Shown: positions 18,513 to 27,556 of the stretch, piece by piece
Position numbering within the stretch: position 1 is the first letter of the stretch
Layout: each line of letters begins with the position of its first letter
Source of the DNA: Verrucomicrobiales bacterium
GTDB taxonomy: Bacteria; Verrucomicrobiota; Verrucomicrobiia; Verrucomicrobiales; V1-33
Assembly (NCBI GenBank): GCA_028293125.1
Contig: JAQGPJ010000026.1
Location: 62,001-126,000 of the forward strand
Direction of reading: 5' to 3'
DNA: 64,000 nucleotides
The notes under the pieces: model-generated
The model's input: the letters and a program-made list of their open reading frames with translations, nothing else
What the model was told of the DNA's origin: nothing
Database searches by the model: none
Program-made: the position numbers and the translations under genes

Positions 18513-19655
18513 CTAACCGGACTTCCGCCTGACCGGCGGAAAAGTCAGCACCGCCGAGCACCCGCCGCAGTGGGGGGCACCCAGGCGTGGATGAAAATCC
18601 TGCATCGGCAGGAAAACCGGACTGTGGGGAGTGGCCACCCGCCGCCGCCGGAACAACAGCCATGGACCCGCCACCATGACCGCCATCACTCCCACCAGCA
18701 GCAGACACTGCCATGCGGGAATCCCTGAAGAACCCTCCCGGCGGCCGGAACCCAGAGATCCCGGGAAGGCGAGTTGGTGCAGGCGCACCGCCGCCTTGTA
18801 GCAGAACCGCTGCAGCTGGGCCGTCCCGCCCTCTGTGCGCCGCGCATCCCGGATGCAGTCCGTCATGACGGCGTCCAACTGCTCCACAGGGAAACGGCGG
18901 GCGGCACCGGCGGAGAAAACAGCCTGGGTGCGGTCAGGCTCCTGAAAATAATAGAACACCAGCAGCCCCGGAGAGGTGTTTTCAAACCACCTCCGCATCA
19001 GGGTATCAATGTCCAGGCCTGCGGGCAGCTTCTGGCCGGGGCCGAACACCAGCAGCGTGGTGCGGAAGTGGATATCCCCGTTCAGCCAGCGGCGGACCCG
19101 CGATTCCATTTCCACTGCCTCCGGCCCGTCCAGCAAATGCTGGGGATCCAGAAAGGCCTGATCGGGATGTTTTTCAAAATAGACTGCCGCCCATTCCGGG
19201 CTCAGCACGCCGGCGGGCGCAGTCTCCTGCCCATTCATGGAATGTCCATAATCCGGAGACAGCGGCTCCAAACCGGGGGTTGGCTGCATCGGCCAGATTT
19301 GTGGCGGGAAAAGCCCCCCGCCCTGGTTGGCGGGCCGCAGACGGTTGAGAATCTCAGACCGCTCTCTTTCCTGCCAGCGGGGCAGTTCCACCTGTGACTG
19401 CTGAAAAGGAATGAGGCGGTCCGGTTCAAACTCCTGAGGCAGCTCCTCATCCTTTTCGGATTTGGTCCGCTGCTCCTCCGGACTGGCCGCCGCCGGAGCC
19501 GTTTCAGAACCTGTGGCAGACTGGACTGGTGGATCTTCAGAGGGCCGGGAAGTCTCCTGCGCCACGGCCATGAGCGGAACCAAAATAAGAAACCACATCC
19601 CTATCCTGGCCAAAGGCACCAGCAGGGACCGATGGTTTGCCTGGACTGATTTCAT
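18513..19655 (-). CDS. exported TPM-domain-like membrane protein with C-terminal zinc half-site
   Basis: 380 residues. A signal sequence (about 12-32) is followed by a low-complexity E/P-rich linker, then a region (about 165-300) resembling the TPM/TLP18.3 fold: LLVFGPGQ, LVFYYFQEPDRTQAVFSAG. A membrane segment (about 322-340) and a basic tail with a CGGC pair follow. TPM proteins are membrane-linked, and some help protein quality control or envelope assembly. Its ATG overlaps the stop codon of the upstream TPM-like gene by 4 bp, so the two are translationally coupled and likely work together. The assignment rests on fold-level resemblance. Confidence 0.6.
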   Translation of the reverse strand: MKSVQANHRSLLVPLARIGMWFLILVPLMAVAQETSRPSEDPPVQSATGSETAPAAASPEEQRTKSEKDEELPQEFEPDRLIPFQQSQVELPRWQERERSEILNRLRPANQGGGLFPPQIWPMQPTPGLEPLSPDYGHSMNGQETAPAGVLSPEWAAVYFEKHPDQAFLDPQHLLDGPEAVEMESRVRRWLNGDIHFRTTLLVFGPGQKLPAGLDIDTLMRRWFENTSPGLLVFYYFQEPDRTQAVFSAGAARRFPVEQLDAVMTDCIRDARRTEGGTAQLQRFCYKAAVRLHQLAFPGSLGSGRREGSSGIPAWQCLLLVGVMAVMVAGPWLLFRRRRVATPHSPVFLPMQDFHPRLGAPHCGGCSAVLTFPPVRRKSG

Positions 19656-20350
19656 CCCTTATCCCTCCTCCTTCCCAAATTCCCAACCAGCCCGCCGCCG
19701 TCCGGTTTGGTTGCCGGTGCCGGCTTGGGCAAAGGCACGGGCTCACCCAGTTGCTTCACTGCCGGGAACGGTCTGGCATCCGGGGGTGCCGGAGGCGCGA
19801 ACGCCGCCGGATCGCGGGCCGCCTCCCGGGTGCGTTGAATGAGCCTCCTCGTCAGACTGCGGGTCACTTCCCGCACCGCCGTCACATACCGCCCCTGCGC
19901 GAACGCCTTCCGCCCGGCCTCCAGCACGCCGCCCAGCTCGTCCTGTCCCAGATAGCTCTCCAGAAAATACCCCACTGTCAGGCCCGCGGCTCCCGCCTCC
20001 GGATCCACCACCAGCACCAGACCGCACTCATTGGGGCGCAGGACGTCCATGTCCGGAATGGCCGCGTGGTTCAGCAGCCAGAAGCCAAACTGCCTCGGAC
20101 TGGCCGGTGCGGGCAGCGCCCCGGCAAACACCATCAGGAACAACTGCGGAAACCGGCGCTCGAACTCCTGCTGCACCGCCCTGATGGACAGGCGCTCCGC
20201 CTGGGTGAAAATCCCATCGGCATCCGTCAGCCGCTCGACCGAAACCGCGCCATGGCCCAGCTGCGCATCCGGCACTTCCAACGAATAACCACAGCGGCGG
20301 CAGGATTCCTCCGCCGGTGCCACGGGCTGGATGCACCTGGGACATTTCAT
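19652..20350 (-). CDS. TPM-domain-like protein with N-terminal zinc ribbon
   Basis: 232 residues from the ATG at 20350 (the frame could start 12 codons earlier). The N-terminus has two CxxC pairs (CPRC, CRRC), a zinc ribbon. The following region contains LVLVVDPEAG and GYFLESYLG, fitting the TPM/YgcG-like fold, and the C-terminus is proline-rich and basic. No signal peptide or membrane helix is visible, so it may be the cytoplasmic or peripheral partner of the exported TPM-like protein encoded immediately downstream with an ATGA overlap. Function unknown. Confidence 0.6.
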   Translation of the reverse strand: MKCPRCIQPVAPAEESCRRCGYSLEVPDAQLGHGAVSVERLTDADGIFTQAERLSIRAVQQEFERRFPQLFLMVFAGALPAPASPRQFGFWLLNHAAIPDMDVLRPNECGLVLVVDPEAGAAGLTVGYFLESYLGQDELGGVLEAGRKAFAQGRYVTAVREVTRSLTRRLIQRTREAARDPAAFAPPAPPDARPFPAVKQLGEPVPLPKPAPATKPDGGGLVGNLGRRRDKG

Positions 20351-20489
20351 GGCAAAACCCTGCTTCAATGCTGTCATTCTGCGCAAGGCCCGCCCGAGGT
20401 CAAATTTTCACGCACTCATCCGCGAAATTTTCCGTTCCTATGGATAATCCGCTCTGCACTCGTTGGGAGTGCTTATAACCTGCCCCTGC

Positions 20490-21989
20490 TCAGGGCTGGG
20501 TCTGAGTCTCCGGCTTGGCCGTCACCTTGTTCGCGGCATCCTCCCGCCACTCCCCGGAGGCGGCCGCGTCCTGCAGGCTGATCGTGATAGTGATGTCGCC
20601 GGCCGCTGCCGCCGGATTCAGGGGCCAGGCAAAAATCTCCAGCGCCCGGGCGCGGTCACCAACCTGCAGATCCGGCATGTTGTCGGAGTCCGCATCCTCC
20701 AGCAGCTTGTCGTCCGCAGAGCGGAACGCCCCGTCGCCGTCCGCATCCACCGCCAAAAGGCGGCCGGTGTCGTAATCAAAAATCTCCAGCCGGCAGGGGG
20801 CGCTGGACACCACCCGCACGTTCTCCGTGTGCACCCGGCTGCCCCGGTAATAAATCTCGTGGTAAAGCGGCACGCTCCATCCGGCCTGCAGGCGGAATTC
20901 CCCCACATTCACCACTGAGGAGGCCGGCAGTCCGCTGGTGAAATAAAACTCGCCGAAGGCGGTGCGCGTCTCCTGCCCATCGCTCCATTCCACGGTCACC
21001 TTCTCCTGCCCGCCCTCCGGGCCCCGCTCCACAAAGACGGGCATCTGCTGGCCGGGCAGCAGACGCAGGCTGCGCTGCGCCCCCACAGCATCCCCTTTCC
21101 CCACGGACACATAGGCACCGGACTCCCCGGTCTCCCAAGCGGTCACCGCCGAATGCTCCGGCGAGATTTTAAGGGTGCCCTCCACCGTGAAGGGCGAGGC
21201 ATTGGTCAGCACAAAACGGGTGCGGCCCACCTCGCGGTCCGACGCGGACACCAGCACCCGGCTGTCCGAAGGCTGAAGATCCAGGCCCTCCACCTTCGCG
21301 CCGCCGGGGCCGGCCTGGGCTATCAGCCCCGCTCCCGACGCGCGCTCCGTGCGCAATGCCGCCTGGAGGGAGTCCGAAAGCTCCACCGGCCTCTCCTTCA
21401 GCACCTGATCGATCCGCACCCAGACCTGCTTCAGCCGCCAGCCGTGCTTCTCACGGCGGCACAGCCTGGCCATCTGCAGAAAAGCCTCCAAAGCCCGTGG
21501 CACCCGGTTCAGATCCAGCGCGACCTGGGTGGCCCGGTCCTGGGCCTTGACCGCCATCAGCCATTGCCCGCCATCACGCAGCAGATCCGCCCACATGGCG
21601 AAAAGACTGATCTCCTCGCCAAGCATGCTCCACTCCCGGACCCGGGCCAGCAGATCCTCCATGGCCGGAGAGATATCCACTGAGGAATCCTCCTGAAAGG
21701 TGAACTTCACCCACCACTTCTCCGCCTCCAGCCACGTCCGACGGCTGCCCCGGCTTTCGGCAATGCCGGCAATCCGCTCCAGATCCCGCCGGGCCTCGGC
21801 CAGATTTCCCTTCTTTCCATTCTGGATCACATACGCCAGCTCAAAGCGCAGATCATTCCCCTCCCCCAGCCATTCCTCCGCTGTGCCGCCCAGAGCCGAA
21901 AGGTCCACCGGGGCATCGGCGGCATGCGACGCCGGCGTGGACAGCCCGAAGGCACCGGTCAGGAGGAGAGTGAAACAGATTCGTCGCAT
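20490..21989 (-). CDS. exported hypothetical protein
   Basis: 499 residues with a clear signal peptide (cleavage near SHAADA, residue 24). The N-terminal half (about 30-210) is helical with spaced repeats reminiscent of degenerate TPR hairpins (EARRDLERIAGIAES; RALEAFLQMARLC). The C-terminal half is beta-rich, with D-x-D-x-D-G loops (VDADGDGAF; DADSDNMPD) that resemble calcium-binding dockerin or thrombospondin-type-3 loops. I do not recognise a named family. It precedes the TPM-like pair on the same strand by 139 bp and may or may not share their transcript. A periplasmic or surface location is likely. Confidence 0.65.
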   Translation of the reverse strand: MRRICFTLLLTGAFGLSTPASHAADAPVDLSALGGTAEEWLGEGNDLRFELAYVIQNGKKGNLAEARRDLERIAGIAESRGSRRTWLEAEKWWVKFTFQEDSSVDISPAMEDLLARVREWSMLGEEISLFAMWADLLRDGGQWLMAVKAQDRATQVALDLNRVPRALEAFLQMARLCRREKHGWRLKQVWVRIDQVLKERPVELSDSLQAALRTERASGAGLIAQAGPGGAKVEGLDLQPSDSRVLVSASDREVGRTRFVLTNASPFTVEGTLKISPEHSAVTAWETGESGAYVSVGKGDAVGAQRSLRLLPGQQMPVFVERGPEGGQEKVTVEWSDGQETRTAFGEFYFTSGLPASSVVNVGEFRLQAGWSVPLYHEIYYRGSRVHTENVRVVSSAPCRLEIFDYDTGRLLAVDADGDGAFRSADDKLLEDADSDNMPDLQVGDRARALEIFAWPLNPAAAAGDITITISLQDAAASGEWREDAANKVTAKPETQTQP

Positions 21990-22285
21990 GGGCGGACCAT
22001 ATTAAGGCGTTATCGTTCATCGGAACATGGAATTTTTCACTTTTCTTACAAAAACCTGTCTCTGGAAAAGCCGTTCCCACAGCATCCTTTGAAATTCCAT
22101 AACGCGCTTACCATCCGTTTACAAAACATCCACCCCGGAGCACAGGATATCCATGGCGGCATTAAAACCGCACAACCGGCACCCGCTTTCGGAGCCGGGG
22201 CCGGTTGACCGGGATTGTAGCCGGTTGTGGACCGGAAACAGAGCTGGGGTTTACCGCTTTTACTTTGCCGCAGCGGATCAGCCGG

Positions 22286-23863
22286 TCAGACCGGCGGCGG
22301 AAGCAGCACCTTTGGGAAAAGAGGCTGGGGCTCGCCAAGCGTGTGTCCGTCAGGCAGCAGCCCCCATTGCAGATCCTGCAGAGTGAATCCGGCGGGCGGC
22401 GTCCATCCCAGCTGTGTCTGGATTTTGGCGGCGGCGGCGGGAATGGCGGGGGACAGCAGCACGCTGAGATGCGCCAGCGCCTCCATGACGTGCCCCATGA
22501 TGCTGGCCACCTGGTCCGCCTGGGCGGGGTCCTTGGCCAGTTTGAAAGGAGACGTGTGGTCGATGAACTCGTTGGCCTGCCGCGCGGTGTCGAGGCAGTC
22601 CGCCAGCACCCGGTGGATCTGCCAGGTCTTCATGTGCTCCATCGCGGCACCGGGCAGCGAGGCCACCTTCTCCCTCAGCGCCACCTGTGCCGGGGAATCG
22701 AACGCGGTGTGCCGCAGGACGCCGCCGAGATACTTCCGCGCCATGTTGAGAGTGCGGTTCAACAGATTGCCCAGAATATCCGCCAGCTCCTTGTTATAGC
22801 GGAACAGCACGCGCTCGTCACTCATGTCGCTGTCCTGGCCGGTGGTGATTTCCGAAAGGAGGAAATACCGCAGGCCGTCCGTGCCGATGACGTCCGCAAT
22901 GTCATTGGGGTTGACCACATTCCCGAGGCTTTTGCTCATCTTCTCGCCCCGGACATTCCACCAGCCGTGGACCACCAGTTTCGGCATTTGGTCATCCGTG
23001 AAGCCACAGGCGTGCAGCATGATGGGCCAGTAGATGCCGTGGGCGGGAATGAGGATGTCCTTGCCGATGACATGGGCATCGCAGGGCCACAGACGGTCAA
23101 ACGACGGCAATCCCGAGGTTTCCGGGCTGGCATCGCGGTAGCCCGCGAAACTGATGTAATTGGTCAGGGCGTCAAACCAGACATAGGTGACAAAATCGGA
23201 ATCGAACGGCAGCTCAATGCCCCAGGTGAGGCGGCTCTTGGGACGGGAAATGCACAGGTCCATCCCCTCGGATCCATTCACGGCATTCAGCAGCTGCGTC
23301 ATGCGGTTCGGCGGAAAAACAAAGTCGGGTGTGGCCTCCAGAAACCCGCGCAGCCATGGCACGTGGTCGCTGAGCCGGAAATACCAGTTTTCCTCCTCCA
23401 GCTGCACCACCTCACCCCATTCCGGTCCGAACTCCCCGGCTTCGTTGCGGTCCTTGTCGCTCAGGTATTGCTCCTGCCGGTTGCTGTAGAACCCGCTGGT
23501 GGTCTTTTTATAAAGCTGTCCGCTGTCGTAAAGCTGCTGCAGCAGGTCCTGCACGATGCGGGTGTGGCGGGGATCGATGGTCTCCACCCAGCCATCGGCG
23601 CGCACGCCCAGCCTTTCCCAGAGCGCCAGAAATTTGTCCGTGACTTCCCGCACATACTCCCGTGGCGGCACCCCGGCCTTTTCAGCGGTCTGCTGCACCT
23701 TCTGTCCGTGCTGGTCCACACCGGTGAGAAAATAAGCCTCGTTGCCCGCCAGCCGCTGAAACCGCGCCATGGCGTCGGCCAACACCTTTTCATAGGCGTG
23801 CCCGATGTGGGGCGCACCATTGGTGTAGTCGATGGCGGTGGTGATGTAATACGGCTTTGGCAT
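22286..23863 (-). CDS. metG: methionyl-tRNA synthetase
   Basis: 525 residues. Class I synthetase motifs are intact: HIGH (PHIGHAYE, residues 18-21) and KMSKS (GEKMSKSLGN). The GVDQHGQKV segment matches MetRS. The zinc-knuckle insertion carries no CxxC pairs (GFYSNRQEQYLSD replaces the usual cysteines), so this is a zinc-free form. The C-terminal tRNA-binding/dimerisation domain found in many MetRS proteins is absent; the protein ends soon after the anticodon-binding helices. It charges tRNA-Met in the cytoplasm and is essential. It follows the sirtuin gene by 137 bp on the same strand. Confidence 0.95.
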   Translation of the reverse strand: MPKPYYITTAIDYTNGAPHIGHAYEKVLADAMARFQRLAGNEAYFLTGVDQHGQKVQQTAEKAGVPPREYVREVTDKFLALWERLGVRADGWVETIDPRHTRIVQDLLQQLYDSGQLYKKTTSGFYSNRQEQYLSDKDRNEAGEFGPEWGEVVQLEEENWYFRLSDHVPWLRGFLEATPDFVFPPNRMTQLLNAVNGSEGMDLCISRPKSRLTWGIELPFDSDFVTYVWFDALTNYISFAGYRDASPETSGLPSFDRLWPCDAHVIGKDILIPAHGIYWPIMLHACGFTDDQMPKLVVHGWWNVRGEKMSKSLGNVVNPNDIADVIGTDGLRYFLLSEITTGQDSDMSDERVLFRYNKELADILGNLLNRTLNMARKYLGGVLRHTAFDSPAQVALREKVASLPGAAMEHMKTWQIHRVLADCLDTARQANEFIDHTSPFKLAKDPAQADQVASIMGHVMEALAHLSVLLSPAIPAAAAKIQTQLGWTPPAGFTLQDLQWGLLPDGHTLGEPQPLFPKVLLPPPV

Positions 23864-24000
23864 AGCCTGTCACTTTCGGTGGGGCAATGCGGTCACGCAA
23901 TGGAACTTTGCTTTTCAGCCCTGTGCCGCAGGGAACTCCGAGTCCTGCCAATCCAAGTTCTCCGGCCGATCGCCAGGTTCCTCCCGCCTCTCTCCTGTGG

Positions 24001-24723
24001 TCAGCGGCTGCCGGCTTCCTGCAGCAGTTTGTCCACCCAGTCCGTGACGGTCCTGCCCGCAGGCCCGGCGTGGACTTCATGAAAAAGCGCGCTGGAGGCG
24101 GTTTCCTCAAGATTGAACTCATGGCATCTGGCCCGGCGCCGGCGGGCGTGATCCACAAAGCCCGCCGCGGGGTAGACATTGCCGCTGGTGCCAATGGCCG
24201 CAAAAATGTCGGCGCTGTCCAGCGCCTCAAAGATGGTGTCCAGCTCCAGCGGCACCTCGCCGAACCATACAATGTGCGGTCTCAGCGGTCCGCCGCAGTC
24301 CCCGCATTGGGAGGACCCGTCCAGATCCTCCATCCATGGGGACACACCCCCGCACTCCCCGCACCGGGCCTTGAAAATCTCCCCGTGCATGTGCAGCACT
24401 TCAGGGGAGCCGCCGCGCTCGTGCAAATCGTCGATATTCTGGGTCACCAGAGTGACTTTTCCAGGATACTCCCGCTGCAGCCGTGCGATTCCGCGGTGGG
24501 CATCATTCGGCAGTTTATCCCGGATGCCGCACCGGCGTTCGTTGTAGAAGCGGTAAACGAGAGACGGATTTCTCCTGAAACCCTCAGGCGAGGCCACATC
24601 CTCCACCCGGTGCCCCTCCCAAAGCCCCCCTGCCCCGCGGAAGGTCGCGATGCCCGACTCCGCGGACACCCCCGCTCCCGTCAAAATGAAAATAGAGGGA
24701 AACTCCTTCATGCTGTGGTCCAA
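24001..24723 (-). CDS. cobB: NAD-dependent sirtuin deacylase, class III-like
   Basis: 240 residues. The Rossmann motif TGAGVS (15-20) and the SGIATFR loop, the TQNIDDLH motif (94-101), the catalytic H113 in HMHGE and the four zinc cysteines (C121, C124, C140, C143) are present. Y60 and R63 (in FYNERR) are the pair that lets class III sirtuins such as E. coli CobB remove succinyl and malonyl groups as well as acetyl groups. It therefore probably deacylates lysines broadly in the cytoplasm. It sits 55 bp after an ExbD gene and before metG; neither neighbour suggests a specific substrate. ATG at 24711 is an alternative start four codons in. Confidence 0.9.
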   Translation of the reverse strand: MDHSMKEFPSIFILTGAGVSAESGIATFRGAGGLWEGHRVEDVASPEGFRRNPSLVYRFYNERRCGIRDKLPNDAHRGIARLQREYPGKVTLVTQNIDDLHERGGSPEVLHMHGEIFKARCGECGGVSPWMEDLDGSSQCGDCGGPLRPHIVWFGEVPLELDTIFEALDSADIFAAIGTSGNVYPAAGFVDHARRRRARCHEFNLEETASSALFHEVHAGPAGRTVTDWVDKLLQEAGSR

Positions 24724-24778
24724 TGCTCCGGCAGCCGCCTGCCGCCGGCACCGCGCCGGAATTCAGGCGCCTTCCGGC

Positions 24779-25213
24779 TCAGAACTCATCCTCCACGGAG
24801 AAGGAGACGTTGGTGATTTTCGCCGCCTGCATGGCATTCATCACGGAGGCGATCACATCCCATTTGGCGTCGGAAGCCGCGCTGATGGTGACAATGATGG
24901 GGGTGTCGCCCTCGGCGGTGCTCTGATCCTTCAGGCTTTTGAAGGTCGCCTTCAGTTCGTTGGCGTTCACCGGCTCCTCGTTGTGGGTGATGTTGCCCTC
25001 GGCATCAATGGCGATGGTCTCCTCCATGGGGGTGTCCTGGGTCGAGTCCACGCTGGGCTCCGTGGAGGGCAGCGTCATTTTCAGCTGCGTCTCCACTACC
25101 TTGTCCGTCGCCAGGGACATAAAGAAGAGCATGATCACGAAGATCACGTCCAGCATCGGCGCGATCTGGAATCCGACATCGCCATCCAGTTCAGCGTGCT
25201 TTTTCTTTCTCAT
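24779..25213 (-). CDS. ExbD/TolR-type biopolymer transport protein (second copy)
   Basis: 144 residues: a short basic cytoplasmic start (MRKKKH), one membrane helix carrying the essential aspartate D22 (IAPMLDVIFVIMLFF) and a periplasmic domain ending SVEDEF. This is the ExbD/TolR architecture. It lies 18 bp after another ExbD gene and just after an ExbB/TolQ-type channel, so the two ExbDs may form a heteromeric stator. It turns proton flow into movement of a periplasmic partner; TonB or TolA is not found here. Confidence 0.9.
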   Translation of the reverse strand: MRKKKHAELDGDVGFQIAPMLDVIFVIMLFFMSLATDKVVETQLKMTLPSTEPSVDSTQDTPMEETIAIDAEGNITHNEEPVNANELKATFKSLKDQSTAEGDTPIIVTISAASDAKWDVIASVMNAMQAAKITNVSFSVEDEF

Positions 25214-25231
25214 GAATTCCTTGGGATTGAG

Positions 25232-25669
25232 TCACTTGCTCTTGTTGACGGTGGCAAAGGAAACCTTGGCGGTGGCCTGGGAAACCACGGCGATGGCGGC
25301 GGACATCTCGCGGGCGGGCGTGTTTTTGTCACCGCGGATGATAACCTCGAATTTATCATTCCCTTCCGCCTTGGCCTGAAGCAGCGCCACCAGAGGCTCG
25401 AAGTCACCCTCATAGTCCCTGCCTGCGTAATTCAGCACCGCCTTCTGCTCGTTCTCGTTCCAGATAACATTCAGCAGGGCCTGATTGGGATCCGGCTTGC
25501 GCTCCATGGAGTCGGGGGCCACGGGCACCTTCACCCGTTCATCCACCTGCTCCACCTGGGCGCTGCTGATACTGACAAAAAAGACAAGGAGCACCAGCAG
25601 CACGTCCACCATGGGCGCGATTTGGAATTCCGGCTCTCCGCCTTCAATACTGCCTCCGCCGCTTGCCAT
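25232..25669 (-). CDS. ExbD/TolR-type biopolymer transport protein (first copy)
   Basis: 145 residues with a Gly-rich N-terminus, a single membrane helix with D23 (IAPMVDVLLVLLVFF) and a periplasmic domain. The helix is strongly similar to that of the next gene, while the periplasmic domains differ, so this is divergence after duplication rather than a recent copy. It is 92 bp downstream of the ExbB/TolQ channel gene and 18 bp upstream of the second ExbD gene; the three genes read as one unit. It would be part of a proton-driven stator in the inner membrane. Confidence 0.9.
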   Translation of the reverse strand: MASGGGSIEGGEPEFQIAPMVDVLLVLLVFFVSISSAQVEQVDERVKVPVAPDSMERKPDPNQALLNVIWNENEQKAVLNYAGRDYEGDFEPLVALLQAKAEGNDKFEVIIRGDKNTPAREMSAAIAVVSQATAKVSFATVNKSK

Positions 25670-25761
25670 GTGAGTGGGGTTCTAACAAATTAAACCAGGG
25701 TTTGAAAACCGGCATCGGCCCGGCGCGGAAAGCACCGGACCAACCAGCCGGTGAAAACAGA

Positions 25762-26595
25762 TCAGAGTGCCGGAGCACCGGCGGCGGCAGTGCTGGCGCC
25801 CTCCACCCAGTTGGGAGCGTTGGCGTACAGCTCCTGATCGCCGATGTGCACGCCCTCGGCCAGATGATAGGGGAACTTGCGGAAGAGGTTGCCGATCTCC
25901 GACTGCACTTCGGCGAGGTTGCCGATCAGGCGGTTGCGGAGGAAATAGAAGGCCATGAAGGCCGGAATGGCGACGATCAAACCGGAGGCGGTGGCGATGA
26001 GCACCTCACCGATGGCTGCCGCCAAGGTGCCGGTGTTCGCGGCCACGTTGCCCGCTCCCAGGCTGTCAAAGGCCTTGATCATGCCCGTCACCGTGCCCAC
26101 CAGACCGACCATGGGGGTGCAGACCCCGATGACGGACAGGTAGGAGATACGGGTGGAGACTTTGGACTGCTCATGGGCGAAGGCATCGACGATGCCCTCC
26201 TCGGTCGCGGCTTTCCCATCTCCAACATTGATAAGACCCGCGCGGGCCACATTGTTGAAGGCGGACCCCCGCTCCAGGGTGGACTGGTAGGCCCCCACAT
26301 AGTCGCCGCTGCGGAAAAAGTCGCGCAGAGTTTCCAGATCCTCCTCCGGCATCAGTTTTTTCAGCCCTGTCCGCATGGAGCAGTCGATGATCAGCCACAC
26401 CATGGCGACGGAGAAGCCGAACAGCGGAATCATGATCAACCCGCCCTCCTTCAGAATGGTGAAGAAGCTCTTGGAGTGCGGAGCGGCACCACCACCGGCG
26501 GCGGCGGCCTCCTGGGCACCCGCAAAGCCGGCGGCGGCCAAGACAAGCGCGGTGACAAGCAGAGGACTGAAACGGGCGAGGGAACGGGTTTTCAT
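25762..26595 (-). CDS. MotA/TolQ/ExbB-type proton channel protein with cleavable signal
   Basis: 277 residues. A signal peptide (about 1-27, FAGAQEAAA) is followed by a membrane segment (about 50-68), a cytoplasmic loop, then two helices (about 155-178 and 195-222) with the ExbB signature GTVTGMIKAF and the GLIVAIPAFMAF motif. ExbB/TolQ pentamers surround ExbD/TolR dimers and conduct protons. The signal peptide, normal in some phyla, places the N-terminus outside. It precedes two ExbD genes, with two TPR-protein genes upstream on the same strand. Confidence 0.9.
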   Translation of the reverse strand: MKTRSLARFSPLLVTALVLAAAGFAGAQEAAAAGGGAAPHSKSFFTILKEGGLIMIPLFGFSVAMVWLIIDCSMRTGLKKLMPEEDLETLRDFFRSGDYVGAYQSTLERGSAFNNVARAGLINVGDGKAATEEGIVDAFAHEQSKVSTRISYLSVIGVCTPMVGLVGTVTGMIKAFDSLGAGNVAANTGTLAAAIGEVLIATASGLIVAIPAFMAFYFLRNRLIGNLAEVQSEIGNLFRKFPYHLAEGVHIGDQELYANAPNWVEGASTAAAGAPAL

Positions 26596-26709
26596 GGGAA
26601 AATTTTGAGTCGGGAGTGACTAAGAGTCAGGGTTGGAATCGTCAAGATATATCTCTGTTCACAAAGAAGAGGGCGGCGTGATGGGACGGGCGGGAAGCAG
26701 GGCATGGGC

Positions 26710-27522
26710 TTACTTCCCGGCCAATTTCTCAAGATCCGCTTTCTCCTTTTTAGCGGCATCCGCCTCCGGCGTTCCAAGGTAGCGCTCGGAGATGCGGTTG
26801 TAGCTGTCCATGGCGTCGCGGAACCGGCCCAGCCGGCTCAGGGAGCGGGCGGCCCCCAGATCGGCACCGGGCAGAAACGCGGCTTCCGCACCGTAGAACA
26901 CCGGCACATGCAGATAGGCATCCAGCGCCTCCTCGAAGGACTCGCGTTTGAACTGGATAGCCCCCAGCAGCAGATAGAGCCGGGCGGCGGTGTCGGAGTC
27001 CTTCACCGACTTCAGCACGCTGTTGACCTTGGTGAGCGCGGGATTGGTGATGCCCTTCTGGAACTGCTCCAAGGCATCCAGCATGGTCACGCGGATCTGC
27101 AGCTGGGGAGGCAGCGCCATGTTGCGGAGCTCCGACATCAGACGGGAGGCCTCGTCGTATTTGTTCTGCCGCACCAGGCTTTCCGCCACCAGCAGACTGG
27201 CCGGGGCATACCAGGATCCCGGCTTGTCCTTCCACAGCCGGTGCAGGTCCTGCACCGTTTTGGCTTTGGCGTGGGCCTCATCATACTTCGCTTTCAGAAT
27301 CAGATCGTCGGCGGCGGCCAGCTCCTCCGGTTCGGGGAACTCCACGCGGGCCACACTGGAGGCGGGGATTTTCGGCCCGCCCGTTTTACGCTGCACATCG
27401 GTGCCGGTGATGCTCACATCGGCGAACTCCACCGAGCCGTTGGGGAAAATGAGCGTCTGAGCCGGGGAGAGAGAGGCGCAGGCCAGCAGCAGGGCGCTTG
27501 GAAGCGGAAGGAAAAGTCTCAT
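26710..27522 (-). CDS. exported tetratricopeptide-like protein
   Basis: 270 residues. A signal peptide (cleavage about SLSPAQ, residue 22) is followed by a short beta-strand region (SVEFADVSITGTDV) and then helical hairpins of TPR type across about 85-260 (for example KYDEASRLMSELRNM and LGRFRDAMDSYNRISERY). It is predicted to be periplasmic. It lies 114 bp upstream of the ExbB-like gene and 34 bp after the giant TPR gene, so it is probably a component or cargo receptor of the ExbBD machine. No specific family name is recognised. Confidence 0.75.
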   Translation of the reverse strand: MRLFLPLPSALLLACASLSPAQTLIFPNGSVEFADVSITGTDVQRKTGGPKIPASSVARVEFPEPEELAAADDLILKAKYDEAHAKAKTVQDLHRLWKDKPGSWYAPASLLVAESLVRQNKYDEASRLMSELRNMALPPQLQIRVTMLDALEQFQKGITNPALTKVNSVLKSVKDSDTAARLYLLLGAIQFKRESFEEALDAYLHVPVFYGAEAAFLPGADLGAARSLSRLGRFRDAMDSYNRISERYLGTPEADAAKKEKADLEKLAGK

Positions 27523-27556
27523 GCGGGAAATCTCGGGGTGTCGGATAAAACAAAGG

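Noticed and set aside
20456-20472. GCACTC/GAGTGC hairpin upstream of the TPM pair
   Set aside because: No T-run on either strand within reach, and no conserved sequence context to support a terminator call.
22205-24082. 625-codon plus-strand open frame opposite metG
   Set aside because: MetRS motifs are on the minus strand; the plus-strand product is low in recognisable structure.
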